Notes under the pieces: generated by a model
The model's database searches: none
Seen by the model: only the letters and a program-made list of their open reading frames with translations
What the model was told of the DNA's origin: nothing
Shown here: piece by piece, positions 43,059-51,968 of the stretch
Position numbering within the stretch: position 1 is the stretch's first letter
How the letters are laid out: every line of letters begins with the position of its first letter
DNA from: Pseudomonas sp. 14P_8.1_Bac3
GTDB lineage: Bacteria > Pseudomonadota > Gammaproteobacteria > Pseudomonadales > Pseudomonadaceae
DNA: 64,000 nt
Assembly (NCBI RefSeq): GCF_025466085.1
Contig: NZ_JANLOD010000006.1
Coordinates: 62,001-126,000 of the forward strand
Direction: 5' to 3'
Made by a program: the position numbers and the translations under genes

Positions 43059-44276
43059 CTAGGTGGCTTCAGGTGCGATCACACGCTGTGGCTGATTCGG
43101 CGACTTGGCAGACAGGCATAACAAACCAAACGCCGCGACCGGGAGTATCGGAAACAGCATCAACCCTGTGCGGTACGAGCCGCTTTTATCGAACACCATC
43201 CCCAGCACGAACGGGCCGATAATGGCGCCCAGCAGGGTCACCGAAAAGGCACTGCCAAAGATCCGCGCATACGCCAATTTGCCAAATCGGCGGGAAATCA
43301 GATAACCGAGAATGTCGATCTCGGCGCCCTGGGTCGCGCCAATCAGGAAGCTCGCCGCCAGCGCCCAGTTGAGCCCGTCGAGCAGCATCAGAAAGCCAAC
43401 CAGCTGACAGGTGAGGAAAATTCCGGCCACGGTGCGGGTGTGCAGATGATCGAGCAACGCGCCGCCGAACAGTCGCCCGAACAGCGACCCGGCAGAACCC
43501 GCCGCAACGATGCCGGCAATTTGATTGGCGGACGCGCCCCAATCCGAGAGCATCGCCGGCAGATGAACGCTGGCACCCACCACGCCAAACAGCACCAGTA
43601 CAAACGCCAGCGAATACAGCCAGAAATCACGGGTTGCCACGGCCTCCCGCAAGGTCAAACCGACCACCTCAAGCTGGCTTTTTTCCGTGCGGCGCTCGGC
43701 TTCCGGAATCGGCCCGTTGTTGTCACGCACAAACAGCGCGAGATTGACCAGACCAATCGCCAGAGCCGTTACCCCGGCCACCAAAAACGCCTCGCGCCAG
43801 CCGTTCAATGCGATGTTTTGCGAAATCAGATAGGAGAACGCGCCGGTACCGACCGCAAGGCCCGACGAAGTAATCGCAAAGGCCAGTCCCAAATGTTTAT
43901 CGAACCAGCGCTGGGTCAAAAACAGGAAGGCCGGGTAACTCGCCAGATTGCCGAACGCCACACTCAGCGCCGTGATCGCAACAAACGCGGGAAATGAGTG
44001 AATGAGCGACAGGCACATGTAGCTGCCGCATCCGAGCACCGTGCCGACCAGCGCGACACGGCGCGCGCCAAAGCGGTCAACGAGGATGCCAGCCAGTGGC
44101 ATCACCAGCGCGTTGCAGATGGACGCGACGGAAATGATGATCGCAAAATCGGTACGCGACCAAGCGAACTCGGCTGTCACCGCCTTCATGAACAGGCCCA
44201 ACGGAATCAGCAGAATGGCCGGCGACGCGATGCTCATACCGAGAAAACATCCAACAAGTACTGACCAACGTTTCAT
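43059..44276 (-). CDS. MFS transporter
   Basis: 405 aa from ATG 44276 (MKRWSVLVGCFLG). Upstream starts are rejected because the predicted transcription start is near 44349. Twelve TM helices are expected; the loop 2-3 motif is GILVDRFGARRV, and RWFDKHLGLAFAITSSGLAVGTG resembles the OFA/monocarboxylate-type MFS. It is likely an importer of the substrate or of an acid product. It is the first gene of an operon with the OprB-like porin, CocE3 and NmrA. Confidence 0.9.
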   Translation of the reverse strand: MKRWSVLVGCFLGMSIASPAILLIPLGLFMKAVTAEFAWSRTDFAIIISVASICNALVMPLAGILVDRFGARRVALVGTVLGCGSYMCLSLIHSFPAFVAITALSVAFGNLASYPAFLFLTQRWFDKHLGLAFAITSSGLAVGTGAFSYLISQNIALNGWREAFLVAGVTALAIGLVNLALFVRDNNGPIPEAERRTEKSQLEVVGLTLREAVATRDFWLYSLAFVLVLFGVVGASVHLPAMLSDWGASANQIAGIVAAGSAGSLFGRLFGGALLDHLHTRTVAGIFLTCQLVGFLMLLDGLNWALAASFLIGATQGAEIDILGYLISRRFGKLAYARIFGSAFSVTLLGAIIGPFVLGMVFDKSGSYRTGLMLFPILPVAAFGLLCLSAKSPNQPQRVIAPEAT

Positions 44277-44355
44277 CTCTTGTGTCCTTATTATTGTAAT
44301 TGCACGCGCGCTTGGAGCTGTGGGTCGATGACGCGACGGATTCGCCTTTTTCACG

Positions 44356-44384
44356 AGCCTACGTCCACAAGCAATTTATATCAA
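44356..44384 (-). promoter_or_regulatory. Promoter of the MFS-porin-CocE3-NmrA operon
   Basis: On the minus strand TTGATA (44384-44379), 17 bp, TAGGCT (44361-44356). The -35 overlaps the operator half-site in the same register as at 68-96 and 3202-3230. The leader to ATG 44276 is about 73 nt. Confidence 0.5.
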
Positions 44385-44394
44385 CAGCAGTTGA
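44381..44394. promoter_or_regulatory. Operator site 3, TCAAC-N4-GTTGA
   Basis: TCAAC-AGCA-GTTGA, the same half-sites and spacing as sites 58-71 and 3189-3208. The left flank ATATCAAC equals that of site 1 and the right flank GTTGAGNTAA is close to site 2. It probably places the MFS operon under the same TetR repressor. Confidence 0.6.
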
Positions 44395-44749
44395 GATAAA
44401 TGGCAAGAGAAAGGATGGGCGGAGTGCGATGATCGAAAAACAGCGGGCAGCCGCGATGAGTTGATCGTCAACGTTTAAGTCAAAAATCCGCGGGGAGAAG
44501 GCCTACATTTTTATGGCGACACTGTCATCGAGATCGGTGGGATGCGTGTCGAAGTTGGGGCGATCGGCTTTTCAGCATCTTCGGTAAACAAAGCGACAGC
44601 GATGTCGTTTTGACCTGTTTTCAATGCGCGGTCGACGAACGGCAGGTCGCCGTCAAAGCGTCCGCCACCCTGCAGACCATCTCTCGCGATACAGGCTCAG
44701 TCGCGCTCCGACAGACGCCGCAACGCAGACTGAACGATGGACGACACCG
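44395..44749. other. 355-bp intergenic region
   Basis: No convincing gene. It contains an inverted element GTTGA-TCG-TCAAC (44460-44472) whose half-sites point the opposite way to the operator at 44381-44394. Otherwise I see only the 3' flank of the GntR gene and no recognisable protein-coding remnant. Confidence 0.4.
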
Positions 44750-45451
44750 TTATCCCAGCAGCGCGTGCTTCAACACCGAGTCAGTCGTGGTCTGATAGTG
44801 CCCGGACAGCAACTCGCAAGCCTTATCGATGTCTTTGGCCAGCGCAGCGTCCGTCAACTGGCGATGTTCGTTGGGCACGTCACGTTCAGTGCTGTCGGCA
44901 TAGTGCATCGACAGGAAACGATAACGCGCCGTCTGGTCCCGCAGAGACGTACACAAGCGCAGCAATGTGGGCGAATTACAGCTGGAAATCAGCGCCTGAT
45001 GGAACAGTTCATGGGCATTTTCCCATTCCGGCTTGAGCAGGCGCTCCGGGCCTTCGACGATGGCCAGGCGATCAAGCCGGTGATGAGCCGCCAGCACGCG
45101 ACTCTCCCATTCCACGTCACCCTGACGTATCGAATCCGCCAGCGCTTTGCACTCGACATGCAAACGCACAGCGGTGATGTCGGCGATTTCCGCTGCTGAA
45201 ATTCGGCCAACACTGAAACCCTTCTGGTCCGCCGCCGAAACGAAGCCGCTGCTCGCCAGGCGCGACAAGGCTTCACGTAACGGAATCACTCCGACTTCGT
45301 ACGCGTCGGCTAATTCCTTGAGGCGTAGACGGCTGCCGGGGGCCAACTGGCCATTGATGATGTCCTGACGAATCCTGGCTTCGAGTTGCGAGGCCATGGT
45401 GCGCTTTTCAGCGGGTGCCGGAGTTTGCCAGTTGATCAGGGGGGAATTCAC
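44750..45451 (-). CDS. GntR-family regulator, FCD (FadR-like) subgroup
   Basis: 233 aa from GTG 45451, supported by AAAGGAGT 6 nt upstream. The wHTH (LEARIRQDIINGQLAPGSRL, then YEVGVIPLREALSRLASSGF) is followed by the all-helical FCD domain with its metal-binding His set (HELFHQAL, GHYQTTTD). It is divergent from the FAH-VOC-MhpA-porin-MFS operon and is its likely repressor. Ligands of FCD regulators are usually organic acids. Confidence 0.92.
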   Translation of the reverse strand: MNSPLINWQTPAPAEKRTMASQLEARIRQDIINGQLAPGSRLRLKELADAYEVGVIPLREALSRLASSGFVSAADQKGFSVGRISAAEIADITAVRLHVECKALADSIRQGDVEWESRVLAAHHRLDRLAIVEGPERLLKPEWENAHELFHQALISSCNSPTLLRLCTSLRDQTARYRFLSMHYADSTERDVPNEHRQLTDAALAKDIDKACELLSGHYQTTTDSVLKHALLG

Positions 45452-45467
45452 GGTCGACTCCTTTACG

Positions 45468-45492
45468 TTGTGTCAGCACGAATCATACACAA
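45468..45492. promoter_or_regulatory. Possible GntR operator and AT-rich divergent promoter region
   Basis: Inverted repeat TTGTGT (45468-45473) / ACACAA (45487-45492). To its right is a very AT-rich stretch with a repeated TATATTTTTT and a candidate -35 TTGACG (45534-45539) followed 17 bp later by a weak TAGCTT. This 172-bp intergenic region separates GntR from the FAH operon. Confidence 0.35.
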
Positions 45493-45623
45493 CCCATAAA
45501 ATTTCTCACATTGATGAAAATATATATTTTTTGTTGACGGTATATTTTTTTGGTTCTAGCTTTATGACTACGCGGTCGGCTGCCATTCCTCCCGGCCTTT
45601 TCAATCCAACAAGAGAAACCGTC

Positions 45624-46457
45624 ATGCGCTACGTCCGATTCCTCAATCAAGGTCAACCTGTCCTGGGTGTCGTCACCACCGAAGGTGTGCGTGTACTGGG
45701 GGCCGAATCGCTCGAGTCACTCCTGGCCCGCGGCGTCGACCTGACCACTCACGGTGCTGAAGCCAACGGCGCGCTGGTCGAGATCGCTGAAGACGCTTAT
45801 CTGCCATTGATGGCGAGACCGACCAAAATCGTTTGCGTGGGTCTTAACTATGCCGACCACACCAAAGAATCCCCTTACGCCCAACCCACTTACCCGACCC
45901 TGTTCCCGCGCTGGAACTCCAGCCTGACGGCTCACAACAAACCGCTGGTTCGTCCACGCGTTTCCGACACGCTCGATTACGAAGGCGAGATGGCCGTAGT
46001 GCTCAAAAGCGGCGGTCGTCACATTCGCAAGGAAGATGCGCTCAGTCATGTCGCCGGTTACGCGTTGTTCAATGAAGGCTCGGTGCGTGACTACCAGTTC
46101 ATCTCGCCGCAGTGGACCGTGGGTAAAAACTTCGATGACACCGGCGCGTTCGGCCCGATCCTGGTGACCGCCGACGAATTACCGGCAGGCGGCAAGGGCT
46201 TGCTGCTAGAGACCCGGGTCAACGGCAAGGTTGTACAATCGGCCAACACCAACGACATGCTGTTCGACGTAGCCACCATCATCTCGACGCTCAGTGAAGC
46301 GGTGACACTGGAAGCGGGCGACGTGATTGTCAGCGGAACCCCGGCCGGCGTTGGTTTTGGCATGAATCCAAAGGTGTACCTCAAGGCTGGCGATGTCGTA
46401 GAAGTGTCCATCGAGGGCATCGGCAAACTGGTCAACCCGGTGGTCGACGAAGCCTGA
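45624..46457 (+). CDS. Fumarylacetoacetate hydrolase (FAH) family protein, module B
   Basis: 277 aa from ATG 45624; the longer frame runs back through the promoter and is rejected. FAH domain: IVCVGLNYADHTKES, metal segment LDYEGEMAVVLKSGG, FNEGSVRDYQ, GKNFDDTGAFGPI, VIVSGTPAGVGFGMNP. It is expected to hydrolyse an acylpyruvate or related ring-fission product. It is the first gene of the rightward operon with a VOC dioxygenase, MhpA-type hydroxylase, porin and transporter, parallel to module A. Confidence 0.92.
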   Translation: MRYVRFLNQGQPVLGVVTTEGVRVLGAESLESLLARGVDLTTHGAEANGALVEIAEDAYLPLMARPTKIVCVGLNYADHTKESPYAQPTYPTLFPRWNSSLTAHNKPLVRPRVSDTLDYEGEMAVVLKSGGRHIRKEDALSHVAGYALFNEGSVRDYQFISPQWTVGKNFDDTGAFGPILVTADELPAGGKGLLLETRVNGKVVQSANTNDMLFDVATIISTLSEAVTLEAGDVIVSGTPAGVGFGMNPKVYLKAGDVVEVSIEGIGKLVNPVVDEA

Positions 46458-46537
46458 CAGCAACCCTTGCTATCTCGCGCAGGGCCATCCTGGAGCCCTG
46501 CGCGCAACAACTACAATAATTAAAAATGGAGGCAATC

Positions 46538-47458
46538 ATGAGCGTGTCCCATGGTGTGCATTCAATCGATCACTACGCGCTGAACGTTCCGTCGCTCGAC
46601 GAAGCCTGCCAATTTTTTGAAAGCTTCGGCCTCGATGTGGAGCGTCAAGTGGATCAACTCCTGTTGCGGGCCGCCGACGGGCACGTGTGGGCTAAAATCC
46701 TCCCCGCCGCCGCAAAATCCATGGCGTACCTGAGCTTCAACTGCTACGAACAGGATTTCACCGCGCTGTGCCAGCAGATCGAAACGGCGGGTGGGCGTTT
46801 TGAAGATCATCCCGGCGCCGGCATCTGGTTCCGCGACCCGGATGGCAATCTGTTGCAGGTCAAGGTCGGCGAAAAAACCATGCCCGACCAGAAGGCCGCC
46901 CACCTCGGCAGCAGCACACCCGCCAATAATCGTGGCGCAACCACCCGCGATGACCAGGCCCGGATTCGCCCGCGCCGTCTGTCCCATGTCCTGCTGTTTA
47001 CCCCGGACGTCATCGGTGCCCTGCACTTCTACGACCAAGCGCTGGGCCTGAAGCTTTCCGACAAGTCGCTGGACATCATTGCTTTCACTCACGCGCCGCA
47101 CGGCTGTGATCATCACCTGGTGGCCTTCGCCAAAAGCAGCGCCAAAGGCTGGCACCACGCGGCGTGGGAAGTAGGCAACATCAATGAAGTTGGCGCCGGC
47201 GCCGCACAGATGGCCGCTGCCGGTCACGCAAAAGGCTGGGGCACCGGTCGTCATTGCCTGGGCTCGAACTACTTCCATTATGTGCAGGACCCGTGGGGCT
47301 CGTTCTGCGAATACTCGGCAGACATCGACTACATCGACCCAGGCGTCGAATGGCCCGCCGGCGATTTCCCGCCGGAAAACTCCCTGTACCTCTGGGGGCC
47401 GGACGTGCCGGACAACTTCGTTTTCAATACTGAAGCCGATACTCCGGCACCGGCCTGA
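46538..47458 (+). CDS. Extradiol dioxygenase, two-domain VOC type
   Basis: 306 aa from ATG 46538, with GGAGG at 46528-46532. Two VOC modules: the first starts HSIDHYALNVPSLDEACQFF, the second RLSHVLLFTPDVIGALHFYD. Likely metal ligands are His in RLSHVLLF, His in KGWHHAAWEV and Glu in GSFCEYSADID. It fits 2,3-dihydroxybiphenyl/catechol 2,3-dioxygenase-like enzymes. It would cleave the product of the MhpA-type hydroxylase encoded next. Confidence 0.88.
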   Translation: MSVSHGVHSIDHYALNVPSLDEACQFFESFGLDVERQVDQLLLRAADGHVWAKILPAAAKSMAYLSFNCYEQDFTALCQQIETAGGRFEDHPGAGIWFRDPDGNLLQVKVGEKTMPDQKAAHLGSSTPANNRGATTRDDQARIRPRRLSHVLLFTPDVIGALHFYDQALGLKLSDKSLDIIAFTHAPHGCDHHLVAFAKSSAKGWHHAAWEVGNINEVGAGAAQMAAAGHAKGWGTGRHCLGSNYFHYVQDPWGSFCEYSADIDYIDPGVEWPAGDFPPENSLYLWGPDVPDNFVFNTEADTPAPA

Positions 47459-47562
47459 GTCACCGCTAACCAACCTGACTTCCTGCATCGCGCGATTCCA
47501 CTGAAACGCGCGACGGGCCCGGCCATGTCCGGAAATCATTGCGCAGTACACGAGGCACAGTC

Positions 47563-49182
47563 ATGAATCAGCACACTACAGTCGATGTCGCCATCGCCGG
47601 TTACGGCCCTGTCGGCCAGACCCTGGCCATTCTGTTGGGTCAGATGGGTTATTCGGTCGCCGTATTCGAGCGCTGGCCCGCGCTTTATCCCCTGCCGCGC
47701 GCAGTGTTTTACGATCATGAAATCCGCCGCATTTTTCTTTCCATGGGGCTCGGCGAAGAGCTGGCAAACATATCCCAGCCGTCGGCTCGGTATCAGTGGT
47801 TCAACGCTGACTGGAAAGTGTTGGTGGAAATCGACTGGTCAGCCGAGTCCATCAGCGACGGGCCATTCGGCTACCTGTTCAACCAGCCATCGCTGGAAGC
47901 CGCACTGGACCGCAAGGCCAAGAGCATCGGCACCGTGCAGGTTCATCAGGGCTGGGAAGCCACTGCGCTCAAGCAAGACGCCAAAGGCTGCGACATGGTG
48001 CTCAATCGGGTGATTCGCCAGGACGGCAAATTCTCGCTCGGCGAAGAGCAGCAAAGCGTCCGCGCTCGTTACGTGATCGGTGCCGACGGCGCCAACAGCT
48101 TCGTGCGCCAGTCGCTCGGCATTGAATGGCAAGACCTGGGCTTCCAGGAAGACTGGCTTGTGGTCGACCTGCAGCCAAAACCGGGGGTGCAACTGGACGT
48201 GCCGGACATCGGCCAATGGTGCAATCCCGAGCGCCCGACCACCATGGTGCCCGGCGGTCCTGGTTATCGTCGCTGGGAGTTCATGCGCCTGCCGCACGAG
48301 ACCCTCGAAGAACTGCAAGACACCCACAAAGTCTGGTCGCTGCTCTCGCGTTGGGTCACGCCGGACACCGCCGATCTCGTGCGCCATGCGGTCTATCAGT
48401 TCCGTTCACGCATCGCATCGAACTGGCACAGCGGCCGGGTGCTGCTGGCCGGCGACGCCGCCCACGTCATGCCACCGTTCATGGGCCAGGGTATGTGCTC
48501 GGGAATCCGCGATGCATGGAATCTGTCATGGCGTCTCGACTTGCTGCTGCGCGGCCTGGCCGACGACAGCCTGCTGGACAGCTACACACTGGAGCGCAAA
48601 CCGCAGATCCGTGCGGTGATCGAAGCGTCCATGGCCATGGGCAAAGTGGTCTGCGTATCGGACCCGGTGAAAGCCGCCGAACGTGACGCGGCGTATCTGA
48701 GCGGCAACGTGGCGCCGCTTCCACCGTTCCCCGGTCTGACCGATGGACTTTTGCAAGAGGAAGGTCAATTGCGCGGCATTCTCGGGGTTCACGGCTCGAT
48801 TGAAATCGGCGGCAAGGTCGGGCGCTACGACGATGTCATCGGCCGTGGCTTCCATTTGCTCGTCAGCGGCGATGAAGACCCGCTGGCCCAGCTCGATACG
48901 CAACTGCTGACCTTCATCAGCGAGTACGACCTCAAGGTCGTGCGGCTGGCCACCGTTGCCGACAGTGCCAAGGGCATCTATCGCGACGTGTCCGGCAAGT
49001 ACTTGCAGTTCATGGCCGAGGCCGGGCTCAAGGCCCTGGTCGTGCGCCCGGACTACTACTGCTACGGCGGCGTGGCCGAGCTGTCGGCACTGCCGAAACT
49101 GCTCGACTCACTGCGCCAGCAGTTGCAACAGAACACCCGCCACAACGCTGTCGATCACGACACGGAGGCCTTTCACGCCTGA
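47563..49182 (+). CDS. MhpA-type FAD-dependent aromatic hydroxylase
   Basis: 539 aa from ATG 47563 with CGAGG upstream. Class A flavoprotein monooxygenase: VAIAGYGPVGQTLAILLGQMG (FAD), ADGANSFVRQSLG (NADPH/FAD), and GDAAHVMPPFMGQGMCSGIRD, plus the C-terminal thioredoxin-like domain. The closest family is 3-(3-hydroxyphenyl)propionate hydroxylase. It adds a hydroxyl ortho or para to an existing phenol using NAD(P)H. Neighbours show the product is opened by the VOC dioxygenase and cleaved by the FAH hydrolase. Confidence 0.92.
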   Translation: MNQHTTVDVAIAGYGPVGQTLAILLGQMGYSVAVFERWPALYPLPRAVFYDHEIRRIFLSMGLGEELANISQPSARYQWFNADWKVLVEIDWSAESISDGPFGYLFNQPSLEAALDRKAKSIGTVQVHQGWEATALKQDAKGCDMVLNRVIRQDGKFSLGEEQQSVRARYVIGADGANSFVRQSLGIEWQDLGFQEDWLVVDLQPKPGVQLDVPDIGQWCNPERPTTMVPGGPGYRRWEFMRLPHETLEELQDTHKVWSLLSRWVTPDTADLVRHAVYQFRSRIASNWHSGRVLLAGDAAHVMPPFMGQGMCSGIRDAWNLSWRLDLLLRGLADDSLLDSYTLERKPQIRAVIEASMAMGKVVCVSDPVKAAERDAAYLSGNVAPLPPFPGLTDGLLQEEGQLRGILGVHGSIEIGGKVGRYDDVIGRGFHLLVSGDEDPLAQLDTQLLTFISEYDLKVVRLATVADSAKGIYRDVSGKYLQFMAEAGLKALVVRPDYYCYGGVAELSALPKLLDSLRQQLQQNTRHNAVDHDTEAFHA

Positions 49183-49250
49183 CACCGATCTGCCGGGGCA
49201 CGGACGCCCCTCCCCTTTAGAACTCTGACAATAAAAACAAGAGACAGACT

Positions 49251-50612
49251 ATGCACACCATCAAAGTGAAAACGCTTGGTGCGGTTCTGGCCGCCTTCGC
49301 AACGCTCAACGCTCACGCTGCAGAAACCCCTGATACCGGCGAAGGCACGCTGTTTCGCAGCCTGTTCGGCGACACCCTGGAAAAAGACTACGGGATCACG
49401 GTCTCCGGGCTGTTTGACGTCGGCTACTCGCGCAACAACCGCTCGACCCACGACGAACGTCAGGATGGCTTGAGCAATCTGCCGCTGGTGGGCTTCGCCG
49501 ATGAAGGCCTTGAATGGGGCGGCTTGCACCTGTTCGTCGACAAGGCGCTCAAGGGCAACATGATCCCGCGCATTACTCCCCTGCCCGGCCCCGCGCCGAC
49601 CGAAGCGTCCTTCGGTTTCACCTTCGAGATGAACTACGGCCGCAATGCGCAGTTCGCCCGTACGCAAGGCTGGGATATGCATTGGGATGTCAACTCACCG
49701 GGAGACGACAACCTGGCGAAGGCCCAGCGTGACAAACAGAAGTTCCTCGCCATTCCCAACATCGCAGCAACCGCCTATCTGCCCTACGGCCCCGGCATCA
49801 CGGCGATGGCCGGCGTCTTCGGTCCGGCGCTCGGCTACGAAATTCCGCCGAACATCCGTGCCGCACGCAACCCGTTCGCCAGCAAGACCTACGCTTTCGT
49901 CAGCGAGCCCGGCACGGTCGCCGGGGTCTTGCTCGGCACGCGTCTGTACAACGGCGAGTCGTCGATCCTCGGTGCCGAACTGGGTGTCGTCCAGGGCTGG
50001 AACAACCTGCAGGACAACAACGACACCAAGTCATTGATGGGCGCCGTGCGCTGGCGCACCGCCGATATGCAGACCTGGATCGATTATGAATTCATCCTCG
50101 GCGATGAGCAGAACGACAGTTTCAGCGATGTGCAGGCGCCGACGTCGCGACTGGTTGCAGCAGACGGCCAATTCAAACAGCAGCACTCGCTCAACGGCTG
50201 GCACCGCTTCGATTCGAATTGGTCGATGGGCGCCGAAGTGGTCTACGGCCATCAGGGCGGCGACGGCAAAGCCAGTACCGTCGACATCATCAACGGTCCC
50301 GGTTTCGATGGCGCGCATTGGTGGGGCGCCAACGCCGTGCTCACGTATCAGCAACGACCGGACCTGTCGTACTCGGTACGCGCCGAGCATTTTGCCGACC
50401 CTGACGGTTTCATCCTGCTGCCCGCCTCCACCGCCCGCGGCAACTTCAACGCCGTTACCGCCGGCCTGCGTTATGACCTGAACAAGTACATCTCGCTGCG
50501 CCCCGAAGTGCGTTACGACGTGTTCGATGGCAACGCCGACGATCACCCTTTCGGCAATGGGCGTGATCGCACGCAACTGACCGGCCTGGTGGAAGCGCTG
50601 ATCTATTTCTAA
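49251..50612 (+). CDS. OprB-like outer-membrane porin
   Basis: 453 aa. Signal peptide MHTIKVKTLGAVLAAFATLNAHA followed by AETPDTGEG (given in two parts). Beta-barrel pattern with LTVSGLFDVGYSRNNR-like first strand (ITVSGLFDVGYSRNNRST), repeated aromatic-ended strands, and the terminus LTGLVEALIYF ending in Phe. It resembles outer-membrane beta-barrel proteins of aromatic operons (OprB/DUF1597-like). It lies 68 bp after the hydroxylase in the same operon. Confidence 0.83.
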   Translation: MHTIKVKTLGAVLAAFATLNAHAAETPDTGEGTLFRSLFGDTLEKDYGITVSGLFDVGYSRNNRSTHDERQDGLSNLPLVGFADEGLEWGGLHLFVDKALKGNMIPRITPLPGPAPTEASFGFTFEMNYGRNAQFARTQGWDMHWDVNSPGDDNLAKAQRDKQKFLAIPNIAATAYLPYGPGITAMAGVFGPALGYEIPPNIRAARNPFASKTYAFVSEPGTVAGVLLGTRLYNGESSILGAELGVVQGWNNLQDNNDTKSLMGAVRWRTADMQTWIDYEFILGDEQNDSFSDVQAPTSRLVAADGQFKQQHSLNGWHRFDSNWSMGAEVVYGHQGGDGKASTVDIINGPGFDGAHWWGANAVLTYQQRPDLSYSVRAEHFADPDGFILLPASTARGNFNAVTAGLRYDLNKYISLRPEVRYDVFDGNADDHPFGNGRDRTQLTGLVEALIYF

Positions 50613-50661
50613 GCCCCCGGCAGCCGGTGCTGCCTTTTTCAACTCCATCCGAGTAACAACC

Positions 50662-51918
50662 ATGAACAACAAAAAGCACGCGTGGGATGTTCGCTACGAG
50701 ATTAAAGCGGTGGCCATGCTGGCCCTGGGCTTCGGCCTGGTGGGCCTGGATCGTTTCATCATCCTGCCGCTGTTTCCGGTGATGATGAAAGACCTCGGCC
50801 TGGACTATCAGGACCTCGGCAACGTGACCGCCGTCCTGGGCCTGGCCTGGGGCATTTCTTCGATTTTCATGGGACGGCTGTCCGATCGAATCGGACGGCG
50901 CAAAGTCCTGATCCCGGCCGTGCTGGTGTTTTCGTTGCTCGCCGGGCTTTCCGGACTGGCAACCGGCATTGGCGGCCTGATGCTGATTCGCGCGATCATG
51001 GGCATCTCCGAAGGCGCCTTCACGCCGACGGCACTGGCGGCCACGGCGGAGTCTTCCCACCCTGCCCGACGCGGCATGAACATCGGCATCCAGCAGGCGT
51101 TTTTCCCGATTCTGGGTTTGGGTCTCGCGCCGATTCTCGCCACGCAGTTGCTGCTGGTGGTGCCGTCCTGGCGCTGGGTATTCGTGATTGTGTCGTTGCC
51201 AGGCTTCCTGCTGGCCCTGGCCATGTACCGCCACCTGCGGGAAACCCGCGCCGTAGCACCGAAAAAAGTCGAAAGCCGCACCAGCGCCGCACATCCGGGC
51301 TGGCTGGATGCCCTGCGCTTTCGCAACGTGTGGCTGAACATCGTCGGCATGTTTTGCATGCTCACGTGCCTGTTCGTCATCAGCGTGATGATGCCCAACT
51401 ACCTGATGGACTATTTGCACCTGCAGGTCCAGCAGATGGGCTTTGTGATGTCGGCGATCGGCCTTGGTGGTTTTCTCGGGCAGTTGATCATGCCGGCGGT
51501 GTCGGACCGTATCGGCCGCAAACCGGTGGTGCTCATCTCGTTCGTGGCCACCGGAGTCTTTCTATGGCTACTGATGGGCACCGGTGCCGAACCGCTGAAA
51601 CTGTTCGCGCTGCTGTTCCTGACGATCTTTTTCAATTTCAGCATGATCTGCATGACCGTCGGGCCACTCACCAGCGAATCCGTTCCAGCGGCCCTGACCT
51701 CCACCGCCACCGGTCTCGTGGTAGGCATCGGGGAGATTTTTGGTGGTGGCGTAGCGCCGGCCATTGCGGGTTATATCGCCCAACATCACGGCATCGAAAA
51801 CACGATGTACCTGGCACTCGGCGCGGTCCTGGTCGGGTTGCTGGTCGCCACCTGTTTGCGCGAAACGGCCCCTGCACGGGTTCCCGCGTCTGCCGCCAGG
51901 GGCATCGACAGCGTTTGA
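50662..51918 (+). CDS. MFS transporter (aromatic-acid importer-like)
   Basis: 418 aa, twelve TMs. Motif GRLSDRIGRRKVLIPA between TM2 and TM3, IGIQQAFFPILGLGLAPI in TM5, and a repeat SDRIGRKPVVLIS in the second half. It is 49 bp after the porin and is the last gene of the operon. Together with the porin it gives a dedicated route from outside to cytoplasm for the module B substrate. Confidence 0.92.
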   Translation: MNNKKHAWDVRYEIKAVAMLALGFGLVGLDRFIILPLFPVMMKDLGLDYQDLGNVTAVLGLAWGISSIFMGRLSDRIGRRKVLIPAVLVFSLLAGLSGLATGIGGLMLIRAIMGISEGAFTPTALAATAESSHPARRGMNIGIQQAFFPILGLGLAPILATQLLLVVPSWRWVFVIVSLPGFLLALAMYRHLRETRAVAPKKVESRTSAAHPGWLDALRFRNVWLNIVGMFCMLTCLFVISVMMPNYLMDYLHLQVQQMGFVMSAIGLGGFLGQLIMPAVSDRIGRKPVVLISFVATGVFLWLLMGTGAEPLKLFALLFLTIFFNFSMICMTVGPLTSESVPAALTSTATGLVVGIGEIFGGGVAPAIAGYIAQHHGIENTMYLALGAVLVGLLVATCLRETAPARVPASAARGIDSV

Positions 51919-51968
51919 CCCAATCGCGCCTCTCGGGAAACGACAGGATGTCACCGGACTGCGCTTTG

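Noticed and set aside
44460..44472. GTTGA-TCG-TCAAC as a fourth regulon operator
   Set aside because: Half-sites are reversed in order and spacing is 3 bp, with no promoter in register.
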